Shown here in pieces: positions 19,534 to 28,214 of a stretch of DNA of 64,000 bases. Under the pieces are notes generated by a model that was not told where the DNA came from, did not search any database, and saw only the letters and a list, made by a program, of their open reading frames with translations. The DNA is from an uncultured Bacteroidota bacterium (GTDB lineage: Bacteria > Bacteroidota > Bacteroidia > Flavobacteriales > Flavobacteriaceae), in NCBI GenBank assembly GCA_902518355.1, contig CABYFY010000009.1, forward strand, positions 1 to 64,000, given 5' to 3'. Position numbers and translations under genes: made by a program. How positions within the stretch are numbered: the first letter of the stretch is position 1; every line of letters begins with the position of its first letter.

Positions 19534-19713
19534 ATGAAGGGTTTCTGGAATCAGAATAATTATAGAAAACTATTTAATATTTCTGTTTTTTTAATCATTC
19601 TTGGTGGGGTATTATCTATTATTGAGCTGCTCACAGAAAATAGCAATTCAATATTCCTCTCTGGAATTGTTTTGCTAATTATTTTGAAAATTTTTAAATC
19701 TAAATTTTATTAA
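19534..19713 (+). CDS. Small predicted two-helix membrane protein (59 aa)
   Basis: A 59-codon frame starts 4 bp after the stop of the preceding secreted-protein gene and ends 4 bp before the convergent UPF0316-like gene. It encodes a basic N-terminus (MKGFWNQNNYRK), two hydrophobic stretches (about 14-32 and 39-54) separated by ELLTENSNS, and a basic tail (KIFKSKFY). This is the pattern of a small inner-membrane hairpin protein with both ends in the cytoplasm. The tight spacing suggests co-transcription. No family is recognised, and it could still be a chance frame. Confidence 0.5.
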   Translation: MKGFWNQNNYRKLFNISVFLIILGGVLSIIELLTENSNSIFLSGIVLLIILKIFKSKFY

Positions 19714-19717
19714 CCAA

Positions 19718-20215
19718 CTACTTTCTTAAAGATGTTGGATTAGCAAAATCTGTAGTAACATAAGCATCAGGGTTTACGGATCTGATTATCGAGAGTACCT
19801 TTCTGAGTTTTCTTCTTGGCACAATGCACCATGAAATTGTTACAGCACCATCCCTACCTTTTGCTTTGATGTCGGTAACCATAAAACCCTTATCTCTAAG
19901 TGGCTTACTAATATTTGCAGATTTTGAGGGTGTAAAAACTCTAACAACAGCACTACCAAGACCAATAAATTTTTCTAATTGAATTCCAAGTAATGTTCCA
20001 GCTGCAAAACCAAAAGCATATGCCGCTATCAAAAAAGGGTCGTTTATATCTTTGATTACTTGTGATACCGCTAGAATCCAAATTGCAGATTCAACCAGTC
20101 CAATAAATGCTCCAAGGAATGGCTTTTTAGTAACCACCAAAGCCCTAACCGTTGTTAGTGATTGATCAATAAGCCTCAAAACAAAAATTAAAAGTGCAGA
20201 TAAAAATAGACTCAT
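19718..20215 (-). CDS. UPF0316-like membrane protein (DUF5698/DUF2179)
   Basis: The 165-residue protein has three hydrophobic helices in its first 90 residues (DUF5698-like: LRLIDQSLTTVRAL, then GLVESAIWILAVSQV and AAYAFGFAAGTLLGIQLE). A soluble C-terminal DUF2179-like domain (about 95-160) follows, a fold related to small-ligand or PII-like sensors. Length and order match UPF0316. The function of this family is not established; DUF2179 domains elsewhere are linked to transport or nucleotide sensing. It is convergent with the small membrane protein gene and stands alone on this strand. Confidence 0.85.
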   Translation of the reverse strand: MSLFLSALLIFVLRLIDQSLTTVRALVVTKKPFLGAFIGLVESAIWILAVSQVIKDINDPFLIAAYAFGFAAGTLLGIQLEKFIGLGSAVVRVFTPSKSANISKPLRDKGFMVTDIKAKGRDGAVTISWCIVPRRKLRKVLSIIRSVNPDAYVTTDFANPTSLRK

Positions 20216-20278
20216 AATTATGTGAAAATAAATATTAGTATTATCTAAAATTAGATGATTTTATAAAGCTTTTAATTT

Positions 20279-20286
20279 TAAATTTG
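20279..20286 (+). promoter_or_regulatory. -7 box for the GNAT-MATE pair
   Basis: TAAATTTG matches TAnnTTTG exactly, 19 bp before the ATG at 20306. No clear TTG lies 17-23 bp upstream. The leader would be very short. Confidence 0.5.
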
Positions 20287-20305
20287 TTTTTTTATTCACT
20301 TAGTT

Positions 20306-20806
20306 ATGATAAGGACGGGGGAAATTTCTGATATAGATGCTATTTTAAATATTACAAAATCATGCGCCTTGCACATGATTCAAAATAATATACGTCAATG
20401 GAATGAGCATTATCCAGACAAAGGCTCTTTTATTAATGACGCAGAAAATCAGGAATTATATGTTTATGTCATGAATGGTAAAGTGGTTGCATGTATTTCT
20501 CTTTGTATACATATGGATGAAGTTTATTTGCCTGTAAAATGGAAAACTAAAAATGATAATAATTTATACATTCACAGATTGGCAGTTCATCCTGATTTTC
20601 AAAAAAAGGGTATAGGAAAAATCCTGATGGATTTCGCTGAAAAATATGCTAAAGAAAAAAAGTTTGCATCTGTCAGGTTAGATACATTTTCTGTGAATAA
20701 AAGAAACTTAAAATTTTACGAATCAAGAGGATATCAGCGATTGGAAGGGATCTATTTTCCAAAGCAGAGTGAGTTTCCTTTTTATTGTTATGAATTAATA
20801 CTTTGA
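20306..20806 (+). CDS. GNAT-family N-acetyltransferase
   Basis: The 166-residue protein is a single GNAT domain transferring an acetyl group from acetyl-CoA to an unknown amine. It begins IRTGEISDIDAILNIT. The central motif A is LYIHRLAVHPDFQKKGIGKILM (LAVHP then QKKGIG, the acetyl-CoA pyrophosphate-binding loop). A late VNKRNLKFYESRGYQRLEG block is typical of the family. Its stop overlaps the TTG start of the MATE gene, so the two are probably translationally coupled; the acetyltransferase could modify a compound that the transporter exports, but that is speculation. Confidence 0.9.
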   Translation: MIRTGEISDIDAILNITKSCALHMIQNNIRQWNEHYPDKGSFINDAENQELYVYVMNGKVVACISLCIHMDEVYLPVKWKTKNDNNLYIHRLAVHPDFQKKGIGKILMDFAEKYAKEKKFASVRLDTFSVNKRNLKFYESRGYQRLEGIYFPKQSEFPFYCYELIL

Positions 20807-22119
20807 CAAAATCAGTTAAAATTTCTGACATTCAAAAGCTAGCAATACCTGCTTTAATATCTGGTATTGCAGAACCTATTTTGTCAATAACCGATACAAT
20901 AATTGTAGGGAACATTCCAGAAAATGCAACCATATCATTAGGTGCAGTTGGAATTGTGGGTAGTTTTATTTCAATGTTGATTTGGGTTTTTGGACAAACT
21001 AGAAGTGTAATAGCTTCAATTATTGCACAGGCTCTTGGTCAAAAAAATTTAAAGGCTGTTGAAACGCTTCCTGCACAAGGAGTTTTAATTATCATCTCCA
21101 GCAGCTTTCTAATTATACTGCTAACATTCTTCAACTCTGAGAATCTATTTAAATTTTATAATGCAAGCGGTGATCTTCTTCAATTCAGTGTTGACTATTT
21201 TAATATTAGGGTTTGGGGGCTTCCGTTCACTTTACTAACTATTGGAATATTTGGAATATTCAGGGGGTTGCAAAATACTTTTTACCCAATGGTAATTGCC
21301 ATCATTGGAACACTATTAAATATTGTATTGGACATAATATTCGTTTATGGGATAGACGGATTTATAAGTCCAATGTATATTAAAGGGGCTGCATACGCTA
21401 GTTTAATCGCCCAAATAACAATGGCAATTATTGCTGTAATAATATTATACAAAAAAACCAATATTACACTTAGGATAAGATTACCCTTTAACCCCAAAAT
21501 AAAATCGTTTTTGCAGATGTTTGGCAATTTGGTAATAAGGACAGCGTCGTTAAACGTAACACTATATTTCTGTAATGCATTTGCAACAAAATACGGTGAT
21601 GAGTTTATTGCTGCATATACCATAGCCATTAACCTCTGGTTTCTTGTTGCTTTTATTATAGATGGATACTCAAGTGCTGGGACTATTTTGTCTGGAAAAT
21701 TATTTGGGGAAAAGTCATACGATGTGCTGAAAAAGTTTGGAAGTGATCTAACTAAAATAGGGATTAAAATAGGTGTTGTTATGTGTATTATTGGGTTTAT
21801 TTTTTATTATCCTCTAGGAAGAATATTTAACAATGACCCTGTTGTTTTACAAGAGTTTTATAACATTTTTTGGATCGTACTAGCAATGCTTCCTTTGTGC
21901 TCAATTGCATTTATTTTTGATGGCATCTATAAAGGGTTAGGTTGGATGAAAGATCTTAGAAATGTTTTACTGTTTTCAACGTTTATCATTTTTGTTCCTT
22001 TTGTTATTTTATTTGACAACTACGATTTAGGTCTACACGGAATATTTTATGCCTTCACATTATGGATTTTAGCAAGGTCAATTCCTCTGATTATTAAATT
22101 CAAAAAAACATTTAATTAG
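20803..22119 (+). CDS. MATE-family multidrug/sodium efflux transporter
   Basis: The 438-residue integral membrane protein has about 12 hydrophobic helices in two halves, as in MATE exporters of cationic compounds. The opening PALISGIAEPILSITDTIIVG is the characteristic MATE N-terminus, and a second-half equivalent begins near FGNLVIRTASLNV. Translation appears to start at TTG, whose last two bases form the stop of the upstream GNAT gene (TTGA at 20803-20806). It is probably a DinF/NorM-like efflux pump in the inner membrane. Substrate unknown. Confidence 0.92.
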   Translation: MTKSVKISDIQKLAIPALISGIAEPILSITDTIIVGNIPENATISLGAVGIVGSFISMLIWVFGQTRSVIASIIAQALGQKNLKAVETLPAQGVLIIISSSFLIILLTFFNSENLFKFYNASGDLLQFSVDYFNIRVWGLPFTLLTIGIFGIFRGLQNTFYPMVIAIIGTLLNIVLDIIFVYGIDGFISPMYIKGAAYASLIAQITMAIIAVIILYKKTNITLRIRLPFNPKIKSFLQMFGNLVIRTASLNVTLYFCNAFATKYGDEFIAAYTIAINLWFLVAFIIDGYSSAGTILSGKLFGEKSYDVLKKFGSDLTKIGIKIGVVMCIIGFIFYYPLGRIFNNDPVVLQEFYNIFWIVLAMLPLCSIAFIFDGIYKGLGWMKDLRNVLLFSTFIIFVPFVILFDNYDLGLHGIFYAFTLWILARSIPLIIKFKKTFN

Positions 22120-22134
22120 CTTTCATAAAAAATG

Positions 22135-22142
22135 TACATTTG
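22135..22142 (+). promoter_or_regulatory. -7 box for queD
   Basis: TACATTTG matches TAnnTTTG exactly, 19 bp before the queD ATG (22162). It lies between the MATE stop and queD, suggesting that queD has its own promoter. Confidence 0.45.
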
Positions 22143-22161
22143 GGGCTCAATAAACAGCTAA

Positions 22162-22611
22162 ATGTCAAAAATTAGAATTACAAAGAAATTTAGATTTGAA
22201 GCGGCTCATGCTTTGTATGGCTATGACGGAAAATGTAAAAATATCCATGGTCATAATTATAAGTTGTTTGTGACTATTATTGGAGAACCAATAAGTAACA
22301 AATCTGATGTTAAATTTGGAATGGTCATGGATTTTGATGATCTGAAAAAAATTGTAAAATCTGAGATAATAAATGAATTTGATCATTCTGTAATATTTAA
22401 TAAAAACTCTCCACATAAAGAGTTAGCTGATGAATTAATAAAGAATGGTCATAAAGTAATTTTAGCTAACTATCAGCCTACCATTGAAGAAATGATTGCT
22501 GATTTTGCAAAACGAATATCTTCAAAACTTCCTGCTGAAATTAAACTTCACTCGCTTAAACTAGAAGAAACAGAAACCTCATATTCAGAGTGGTTTGCTG
22601 CTGACAATTAA
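22162..22611 (+). CDS. queD: 6-carboxytetrahydropterin synthase QueD-like (PTPS family)
   Basis: The 149-residue enzyme converts 7,8-dihydroneopterin triphosphate to 6-carboxytetrahydropterin in the queuosine/7-deazaguanine pathway. Zinc ligands His16 (FEAAHAL), His29 and His31 (NIHGHNY) and the catalytic Cys25 are all present. Later conserved blocks include MVMDFDDLKK and the near-C-terminal LEETETSYSEW. The length fits QueD; a eukaryote-type 6-pyruvoyl-tetrahydropterin synthase is the alternative. It is followed 29 bp later by lpxH. No other queuosine genes are in view. Confidence 0.9.
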   Translation: MSKIRITKKFRFEAAHALYGYDGKCKNIHGHNYKLFVTIIGEPISNKSDVKFGMVMDFDDLKKIVKSEIINEFDHSVIFNKNSPHKELADELIKNGHKVILANYQPTIEEMIADFAKRISSKLPAEIKLHSLKLEETETSYSEWFAADN

Positions 22612-22620
22612 TCTTTTATA

Positions 22621-22628
22621 TATCTTTG
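22621..22628 (+). promoter_or_regulatory. Promoter of lpxH (-33 TTG and -7 TAnnTTTG)
   Basis: TATCTTTG is an exact -7 match 12 bp before the lpxH ATG. A TTG at 22595-22597 inside the end of queD is 23 bp upstream, at the limit of the usual -33 spacing. Confidence 0.5.
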
Positions 22629-22640
22629 GCTTAATAAGTC

Positions 22641-23396
22641 ATGAAAGTAACCGAAGGAAAGAAAATATATTTTGCATCTGACAACCATTTAGGAATACCT
22701 GATTCTAGATCAAGTCTAATCCGTGAAAAAAAGTTTGTACAATGGCTAGATGCCATTAAAGTTGATGCACATTCGATTTACCTTCTTGGTGATTTGTTTG
22801 ACTTTTGGTTTGAATACAAAACAGTTGTGCCGAAAGGATTCACAAGAGTTTTAGGAAAAATAGCGGAGATTACAGATTCTGGAATTCCGATATATTTCTT
22901 TACTGGAAATCACGACATGTGGGTTAGGGACTATTTTCAATTAGAGCTTGGCGTAAAAGTGATTACTGAACCTCAACAATTTAAGATTAACGAAAAGAGT
23001 TTTTTCATTGGTCATGGGGACGGTTTAGGGCCTGGTGATACTTCTTACAAATTGATGAAAAAATTCATTACAGGAAATAGATTTTTTAAGTGGTGCTTTA
23101 AATGGGTTCATCCTGACATTGGGGTCAAACTTGGTCAATTTCTTTCAAAAGAAAAAAAGTTAATGTCAGCAAAAAAAGACATTGGTGATGTTGAAAATCA
23201 GTGGCTAACCCTGTACTGTAGAAAAAAACTTGAAACAAAGCATTATGACTATTTCATTTTTGGTCACTCTCACATTCCAGTTGAATTAAATTTAAACTCA
23301 GAATCTAAATACATTAATCTTGGGGACTGGATTATAAATTTTACCTATGCCGAATTTGACGGTAGTAAGCTAAGTCTGAAAAGGTATAAAGATTAA
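22641..23396 (+). CDS. lpxH: UDP-2,3-diacylglucosamine diphosphatase
   Basis: The 251-residue metallophosphoesterase carries out the fourth step of lipid A synthesis, cutting UDP-2,3-diacylglucosamine to lipid X and UMP at the inner membrane. All calcineurin-type metal motifs are present in order: SDNHLG (D-x-H), GDLFDFW, GNHDMW, GHGDG and GHSH. The length fits Bacteroidota LpxH. Its end overlaps by 4 bp the end of the convergent small secreted protein gene. Confidence 0.9.
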   Translation: MKVTEGKKIYFASDNHLGIPDSRSSLIREKKFVQWLDAIKVDAHSIYLLGDLFDFWFEYKTVVPKGFTRVLGKIAEITDSGIPIYFFTGNHDMWVRDYFQLELGVKVITEPQQFKINEKSFFIGHGDGLGPGDTSYKLMKKFITGNRFFKWCFKWVHPDIGVKLGQFLSKEKKLMSAKKDIGDVENQWLTLYCRKKLETKHYDYFIFGHSHIPVELNLNSESKYINLGDWIINFTYAEFDGSKLSLKRYKD

Positions 23397-23776
23397 TTTT
23401 TCTGAATCTTTCTTTTAAAATCTTTATCCTCTTTTCTTCCATAATACATGTTGCCAATTAAAGACATAACCTCTTCCACAATTTCATCTGGTTTTACAGA
23501 CTCAATCGGAAACACGAGGCCGCTCATACTTATTAGTTCATTTTTATCACACCCTAGATCTATCGCAGTAGCATAATAATATCTGAGAACATAGTCTAAA
23601 CTATAATTACTGTCCTTAAATTTTTTTTTGAAAACTAAAGAGTCAGTAAATGTTGTTGTCAGAGTTCTATATCCTTTTTCCATATTATCATTTTTAATAT
23701 AAACCTCCATTTCTGGTTTTTCCTGTGCTATTGAAAGAGCTGCAAAAAGCCAAATAAAAAAAATAATGGGTCTCAT
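23393..23776 (-). CDS. Small secreted protein of unknown function, next to a TonB receptor
   Basis: The 127-residue protein has a signal peptide (about 1-17, ending LSIAQ) and a polar mature region with DNMEKGYRTLTTTF and two tyrosine-rich segments. I do not recognise a family. Its ATG overlaps the stop of the upstream TonB-dependent receptor gene (TAATG), so the two are made together, which suggests a periplasmic partner or accessory of that receptor. One mature cysteine (CDKNE) is visible. Confidence 0.65.
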   Translation of the reverse strand: MRPIIFFIWLFAALSIAQEKPEMEVYIKNDNMEKGYRTLTTTFTDSLVFKKKFKDSNYSLDYVLRYYYATAIDLGCDKNELISMSGLVFPIESVKPDEIVEEVMSLIGNMYYGRKEDKDFKRKIQKN

Positions 23777-25761
23777 TAAAATGTAGTTTTAACTGAAAGG
23801 ATGAAACTTCTAAGTGAAGCGGGCTCATAATACCTGTTACCAAATGCATTGGTTCTAATATTATCATAGTATTTTTCGTCGAGTAAGTTTCTTACGTGTA
23901 AACCAACTTCTAGGAAAAACCCTTTTAAATTAAATTTGTTTTTTAGGGCAATATTTGAGAGTAAATACGAAGGAACCTTTACTTCATTATTATTATCTGC
24001 ATATAATGAATTTACATATTTTAAGTCCAGTTTTAAATCAAAATCCTTGTATCCATAAAGCCACTTAAGAGCAAAATTAGATTTTGGAATTCCAGGGAGA
24101 TCTCCGCTAACTTCTTGATTTTTAAATTCGTATTTAGCTTGTGTATATGATGCATTTAACACCCCTGAATTTCCTAAATTATAGCTTACCTCCATCTCTG
24201 TACCAATCCTTTTTGACGTTCCTAGATTTCTGTAGAAATTCATACCCTCAAAACCTTCTAATTCGTAACGAACTATCTCATCTTTTGTTTTAATATAAAA
24301 TCCTGTAATACTGTAAGATAGATTTTGTGACTTATTTCTAAAACCTAAATCAAAGCCACTTGAATTCATTGGATTTAAATCTCCATTGAATCCTACGCCG
24401 TTTGGATTTGCTGAAAGCTCACTTAATGATGGTGTTTCATAAGATTTACCATAATTTATATAAACTTCATCATTTTTATTTAAGTTGTAAATAAATCCAA
24501 CATTAGGCGAAAATGCTTTGAGTGATTTTGAATACTCAACATATTGTTGATCGATTCCAACATTGTCATCTAAAGAAATTTCGTGTAGATCAAATCTTAC
24601 GCCTGATTGAATACTATAATTCTCTTTGTTATATGACGCAAGAGCAAAAGCTCCATAAGACCTAAAAGACTCAATCTGATCAAGTATTATAGCCCCCTTT
24701 TCTCCTTCATTGTTTTCAAATCTTTTTCTGTCATCTTTCTGATCTTGAATTGACGTTCCAACTATCCATTCAAAATTCTGAGATTTATCTTTGATGCTTA
24801 TTTCTACACCCGAAAAATCTCTATTTAATTCAACATAGCCCCCGTTTGTAAATGGCAGTAGTCCAACAAAATCTCTATTACTGTAATATATGTTTGAATT
24901 AACCTCACCTAGTTTTGTATCCCAGTCTAAAACTACTCCTGTTTGAATTTGTTTGATTGATTCTTGCGAATTGTAAAGTATATTTCTATCTCTTGCTTGT
25001 GATCTGTTTTCTTCAACTGATTCAATATTTAACCCTCCTGGGTCAAAAGCGTACGGGCTATCAAAATAAAGCAAATTGAATTTCAGATTCATATTTTGAA
25101 ATTTCCTTGCATGCTTAAAAAATAAAGACTTATTTAAGTAGCTGCTATGGTCTCTATATCCGTCACTCTCGGCCTGAGAAATATTTAAAATAGTGGATGA
25201 CTTTTCACTATTTGTTGAGTATGTTCCTTTGATATTTTTATAACCATAACTTCCATAACCAGCCTCCACAATATAGTTGTCAGTAAGATTAGAAAAGGTG
25301 TTTATACTAACCACTCCCCCCGATGCATTTCCATATCTTGTGGATGATAGACTTTTTATAATCTCAACATTCTCAATTAGCTGAAAAGGGATGTTGTCTA
25401 CTTGTGATTGACCATCTGGGGTTGTAAGTGGCACCCCGTCAAGAATAATTTTTAAACCCCTGATTCCAAAAGCTGAACGGGCACCAAACCCCCTAATTGC
25501 CATACGATTATCTTGCGCTTGATTTTCACTATTTGTAATCCAAAGTCCAGCAGAAAAATCAATTGCATCTTGAAAATTCACAGGTCTAATTCCATACTCA
25601 TCATATGAAATTTCTGAAACAGTAAGTGCTGGATTAGCATGATTAATTAACGCGCTCTTCAGCATGACCTCATCTAAATTTAAGGTGTCTGATTGTAGGG
25701 CAAACAGATTGGTTTGCAATAATAATAACGCACTTAATGATAGTAGCTTATGTGTTTTCAT
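23776..25761 (-). CDS. TonB-dependent outer-membrane receptor (FecA/CirA-type)
   Basis: The 661-residue receptor has a signal peptide ending near Ala21 and lacks the N-terminal regulatory domain of SusC proteins. The plug (about 45-150) contains AIDFSAGLWI, NRMAIRGFGARSAFGIRGLK and ILDGVPLTTPDGQSQ, followed by a barrel ending in ILSVKTTF. The form is typical of siderophore, heme or vitamin receptors; the YYDNIRTNAFGNRYYEPAS block resembles PupA/FecA-like proteins. The MFS exporter gene upstream overlaps it by 14 bp and a small secreted protein follows, so the three form an operon perhaps for uptake and export of one metal chelate (inference). Confidence 0.9.
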   Translation of the reverse strand: MKTHKLLSLSALLLLQTNLFALQSDTLNLDEVMLKSALINHANPALTVSEISYDEYGIRPVNFQDAIDFSAGLWITNSENQAQDNRMAIRGFGARSAFGIRGLKIILDGVPLTTPDGQSQVDNIPFQLIENVEIIKSLSSTRYGNASGGVVSINTFSNLTDNYIVEAGYGSYGYKNIKGTYSTNSEKSSTILNISQAESDGYRDHSSYLNKSLFFKHARKFQNMNLKFNLLYFDSPYAFDPGGLNIESVEENRSQARDRNILYNSQESIKQIQTGVVLDWDTKLGEVNSNIYYSNRDFVGLLPFTNGGYVELNRDFSGVEISIKDKSQNFEWIVGTSIQDQKDDRKRFENNEGEKGAIILDQIESFRSYGAFALASYNKENYSIQSGVRFDLHEISLDDNVGIDQQYVEYSKSLKAFSPNVGFIYNLNKNDEVYINYGKSYETPSLSELSANPNGVGFNGDLNPMNSSGFDLGFRNKSQNLSYSITGFYIKTKDEIVRYELEGFEGMNFYRNLGTSKRIGTEMEVSYNLGNSGVLNASYTQAKYEFKNQEVSGDLPGIPKSNFALKWLYGYKDFDLKLDLKYVNSLYADNNNEVKVPSYLLSNIALKNKFNLKGFFLEVGLHVRNLLDEKYYDNIRTNAFGNRYYEPASLRSFILSVKTTF

Positions 25762-27010
25762 TCATGTCTTTAGTTAAATCTAATTTTCTAAATGTTGGAA
25801 ATTTAATTGCTGTAAATCCAACTGTCAATATTGTCATCACACCTCCAAATACAACAGCAGGAACGGTTCCCATTAATTTTGCCGTTGCTCCACTTTCAAA
25901 GGCGCCAAGTTCGTTTGATGAACCAACAAAAATTGAGTTCACAGAGGCAACTCTTCCTCTAAATTCATCCGGTGTTTTTAACTGTAAAATAGTTTGTCTA
26001 ATAATCATTGAAACTCCATCGGTCAGTCCATACATAAACAGAGCAAATACCGATAGCCAAAATATATCAGAAACCCCAAATACTATTATTGATATTCCAA
26101 AACAGAATATAGCAAAGAGCAACTTCTTACCAGCATTTCTAGTAAGGGGAATATGAGCCGAGGCTACCATCATTAAAACCGAGCCAACAGCCGGGGCTGC
26201 TCTAAGAATTCCGAAACCTTCAGAACCTACATTTAAAATATCTTGTGCGTAAATTGGTAGTAGCGCAATAGCGCCCCCAAATAAAACGGCAACCATGTCA
26301 AGGGTCAATGCAACTAGTATAGATTTGGTTTTATACACAAAATTTAATCCAGCCTTAAGACTTTGAAAAATTGGCTCTCCGATTTTAGGATTAAGAATTG
26401 GTTTTTTCTTTATAAAACCGATCAAAAACAATCCAATGATTATTGCTCCTAACACTATTCCCATTGAATTGTGAACTCCGATCCAAGCAATAGAAAATCC
26501 TGCAAAGGCAGGCCCTAAAACCACAGCCAACTGCCAAGTTGAGCTACTCCATGTGGCTGCGTTTGGATAAACCCGTTTTGGAACAATAAGAGCAACTAGG
26601 GAAAAAATTGTTGGTCCAATAAACGCTCTCACAAATCCACCGATAAACACTAATATATAGATGCCAATTAAAATTTCAGAGTTTTCATAATTTTCATAAG
26701 CATAGGGGCTGGTTATAAAATAGTATCCTATAGCCACTAATAAAAAGGCCGTGATACATTGAACAAATAGCATTTTCTTTTCTCGTTGATCAACAACATG
26801 CCCTGCAAATAGAGCGGTGGAAATTGCAGGGATAACCTCTACCAAACCAATTAAGCCCAATGATAAAGGGTCTTTTGTAAGACTATAAACCTCCCACTCA
26901 ACAATGATAAACTGCATGGACCAACCAAAGACCAGAATAAACCTTATCACAAGGAAAAAGTTAAATTCCTTAAATCTTAATGCTGCATACGGGTCAAGCT
27001 TTTCTTCCAA
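25748..27010 (-). CDS. MFS transporter (EntS-like subfamily)
   Basis: The 420-residue protein has about 12 membrane helices. Family signs are RFILVFGWSMQFIIVEWEVYSLTKDPLSLGL at the start (split here as EWEVYSLTKDP, then LGLIGLVEVIPA) and AGHVVDQREKKM in the loop between helices 2 and 3. A C-terminal GVSMIIRQTILQLKTPDEFRGRV block is typical of the MFS_3/EntS group. These often export siderophores or drugs. It overlaps the downstream receptor gene by 14 bp and follows the nuclease gene by 1 bp. Confidence 0.88.
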   Translation of the reverse strand: MEEKLDPYAALRFKEFNFFLVIRFILVFGWSMQFIIVEWEVYSLTKDPLSLGLIGLVEVIPAISTALFAGHVVDQREKKMLFVQCITAFLLVAIGYYFITSPYAYENYENSEILIGIYILVFIGGFVRAFIGPTIFSLVALIVPKRVYPNAATWSSSTWQLAVVLGPAFAGFSIAWIGVHNSMGIVLGAIIIGLFLIGFIKKKPILNPKIGEPIFQSLKAGLNFVYKTKSILVALTLDMVAVLFGGAIALLPIYAQDILNVGSEGFGILRAAPAVGSVLMMVASAHIPLTRNAGKKLLFAIFCFGISIIVFGVSDIFWLSVFALFMYGLTDGVSMIIRQTILQLKTPDEFRGRVASVNSIFVGSSNELGAFESGATAKLMGTVPAVVFGGVMTILTVGFTAIKFPTFRKLDLTKDMNENT

Positions 27011-27011
27011 A

Positions 27012-27791
27012 TTACCTACTTAATTCTTTAGCTTGTTCAACCAAAAATGCTGCCTCTTTTTTCATTTCTGGCAATTTTAAATGAACATAGTTAGTATAGT
27101 TTGGGTGTAGCACCAGTAAGTTCATTGAACTAATTTGCTTGTCATAATGTTTTTCAAGAATGAACTTATATACATTTTGTTGAAGTGCGTATCGGTTAAA
27201 ACTATTGTCAGCAATATGAGACAAACCATCACGACCATAATTGAAGTCTTTAAGAACAGGCTGATTGTTTTGATCAATTAATTTTGATGTTCTCTTCCAA
27301 TCAAAAATAAACAGTTCACCGTTTTCTTTTTGATAAACCATATCAACTGTTCCTGCTAATGAAAGGCTGTCGTCAAAAATTCTCCACTCAGTCCTGTAGG
27401 GCTGAAGCTTTTTATATTTGTTATGAAAATTTTTAAAAAAGTCAAATTCTGGAGGATAATCCTCGTGAAATATTTCATTATAAAAATCTTCAATCTTCTC
27501 GTGTAATATAGTTCCCTTTGACGCAGCATCGATTCTCTTTCTCTCCCATGCTTCTAGTATTTGTTTGATTGTTGCTTGTAGCACCTCGGAATCATATTCA
27601 ACATGATCTTGATTTAGTTTTTCGATTGCTTTGCGCTCTGCCCAATACGCTGAATCAAATTCAGGAAAGAACTTATCTATAATTTCAGTAACGGAAAATT
27701 TTGCTTTCTGTCCGTCAATAAAATAATTGTGCTCTGCTTCGTCAAAACTAATTCTACTATCATTAATATGTTTATGAATTTCAGCTAACAA
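27012..27791 (-). CDS. PD-(D/E)XK nuclease of the RecB/Cas4-like group, stand-alone
   Basis: The 259-residue protein shows the RecB-type nuclease motifs: His97-Glu98 (GTILHEKIEDFY), Asp150 (AGTVDMVY), Asp164-W-Lys166 (FIFDWKR) and the QxxxY element Gln204-Tyr208 (YALQQNVYKFIL). There is no helicase domain, no C-terminal iron-sulfur cysteine cluster and no CRISPR array in this window, so it is neither AddB nor a typical Cas4. Its N-terminal FDEAEHNYFIDGQKAKFSVTEII resembles phage-type exonucleases. It starts an operon-like run (nuclease, MFS, receptor), but a link in function is not evident. A DNA repair role is the simplest guess. Confidence 0.75.
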   Translation of the reverse strand: MLAEIHKHINDSRISFDEAEHNYFIDGQKAKFSVTEIIDKFFPEFDSAYWAERKAIEKLNQDHVEYDSEVLQATIKQILEAWERKRIDAASKGTILHEKIEDFYNEIFHEDYPPEFDFFKNFHNKYKKLQPYRTEWRIFDDSLSLAGTVDMVYQKENGELFIFDWKRTSKLIDQNNQPVLKDFNYGRDGLSHIADNSFNRYALQQNVYKFILEKHYDKQISSMNLLVLHPNYTNYVHLKLPEMKKEAAFLVEQAKELSR

Positions 27792-27793
27792 TT

Positions 27794-28210
27794 CTAGTTG
27801 TATTTTATTTCCGTTTTTACTTTTGAAAAGCCTCTGAACATTTCCATCACACCGCAGTATCTTGTTACAGATAAATCAACAGCTTTTTCTATTTTCTCTT
27901 TATCTAAGTCTTGACCAAAAAAATGATATTCTACAGTGACCTCATTATAAAACCTCGGGTGTTCATCCGTTAATGAAGCAGTAGTGTTAATCTTAAAATC
28001 GTCAAGCTCAACTCTCATTTTTTTAAGTATTGCCACAACATCAAGACCTGAGCAGACAGCAAGTGAACCAAGCATGATTGCCTTTGGTGATGCTATCTTT
28101 TCTTCTCCCTCAGCACTCGTTCCAAGAATAGTAGAAACTCCATTTGGATTAATGCATTCAAATTCTGTAGTTCCCTTTTTCCAATTTGTAATAACTGTAT
28201 TTGTATCCAT
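27794..28210 (-). CDS. OsmC/Ohr-family thiol peroxidase-like protein
   Basis: The chosen ATG (28210) gives 138 residues and lies 4 bp after the rsmI stop; the longer frame from 28234 would overlap rsmI and is less likely. The protein has the OsmC fold. A redox Cys is in the central helix (LAVCSGLDVVAILKKMRV), and a second Cys lies near the end (VTRYCGVMEMFRGFSKV). Members reduce organic hydroperoxides or are of unknown specificity (YhfA-like). It lies between rsmI and the RecB-type nuclease gene. Confidence 0.85.
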   Translation of the reverse strand: MDTNTVITNWKKGTTEFECINPNGVSTILGTSAEGEEKIASPKAIMLGSLAVCSGLDVVAILKKMRVELDDFKINTTASLTDEHPRFYNEVTVEYHFFGQDLDKEKIEKAVDLSVTRYCGVMEMFRGFSKVKTEIKYN

Positions 28211-28214
28211 ATTT

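Noticed and set aside
25737-26156. 139-codon plus-strand frame
   Set aside because: It is antisense to the well-supported MFS gene.
27012-27791. Cas4 or CRISPR-linked nuclease
   Set aside because: No cas genes, no repeat-spacer array in the window and no Cas4 cysteine cluster.
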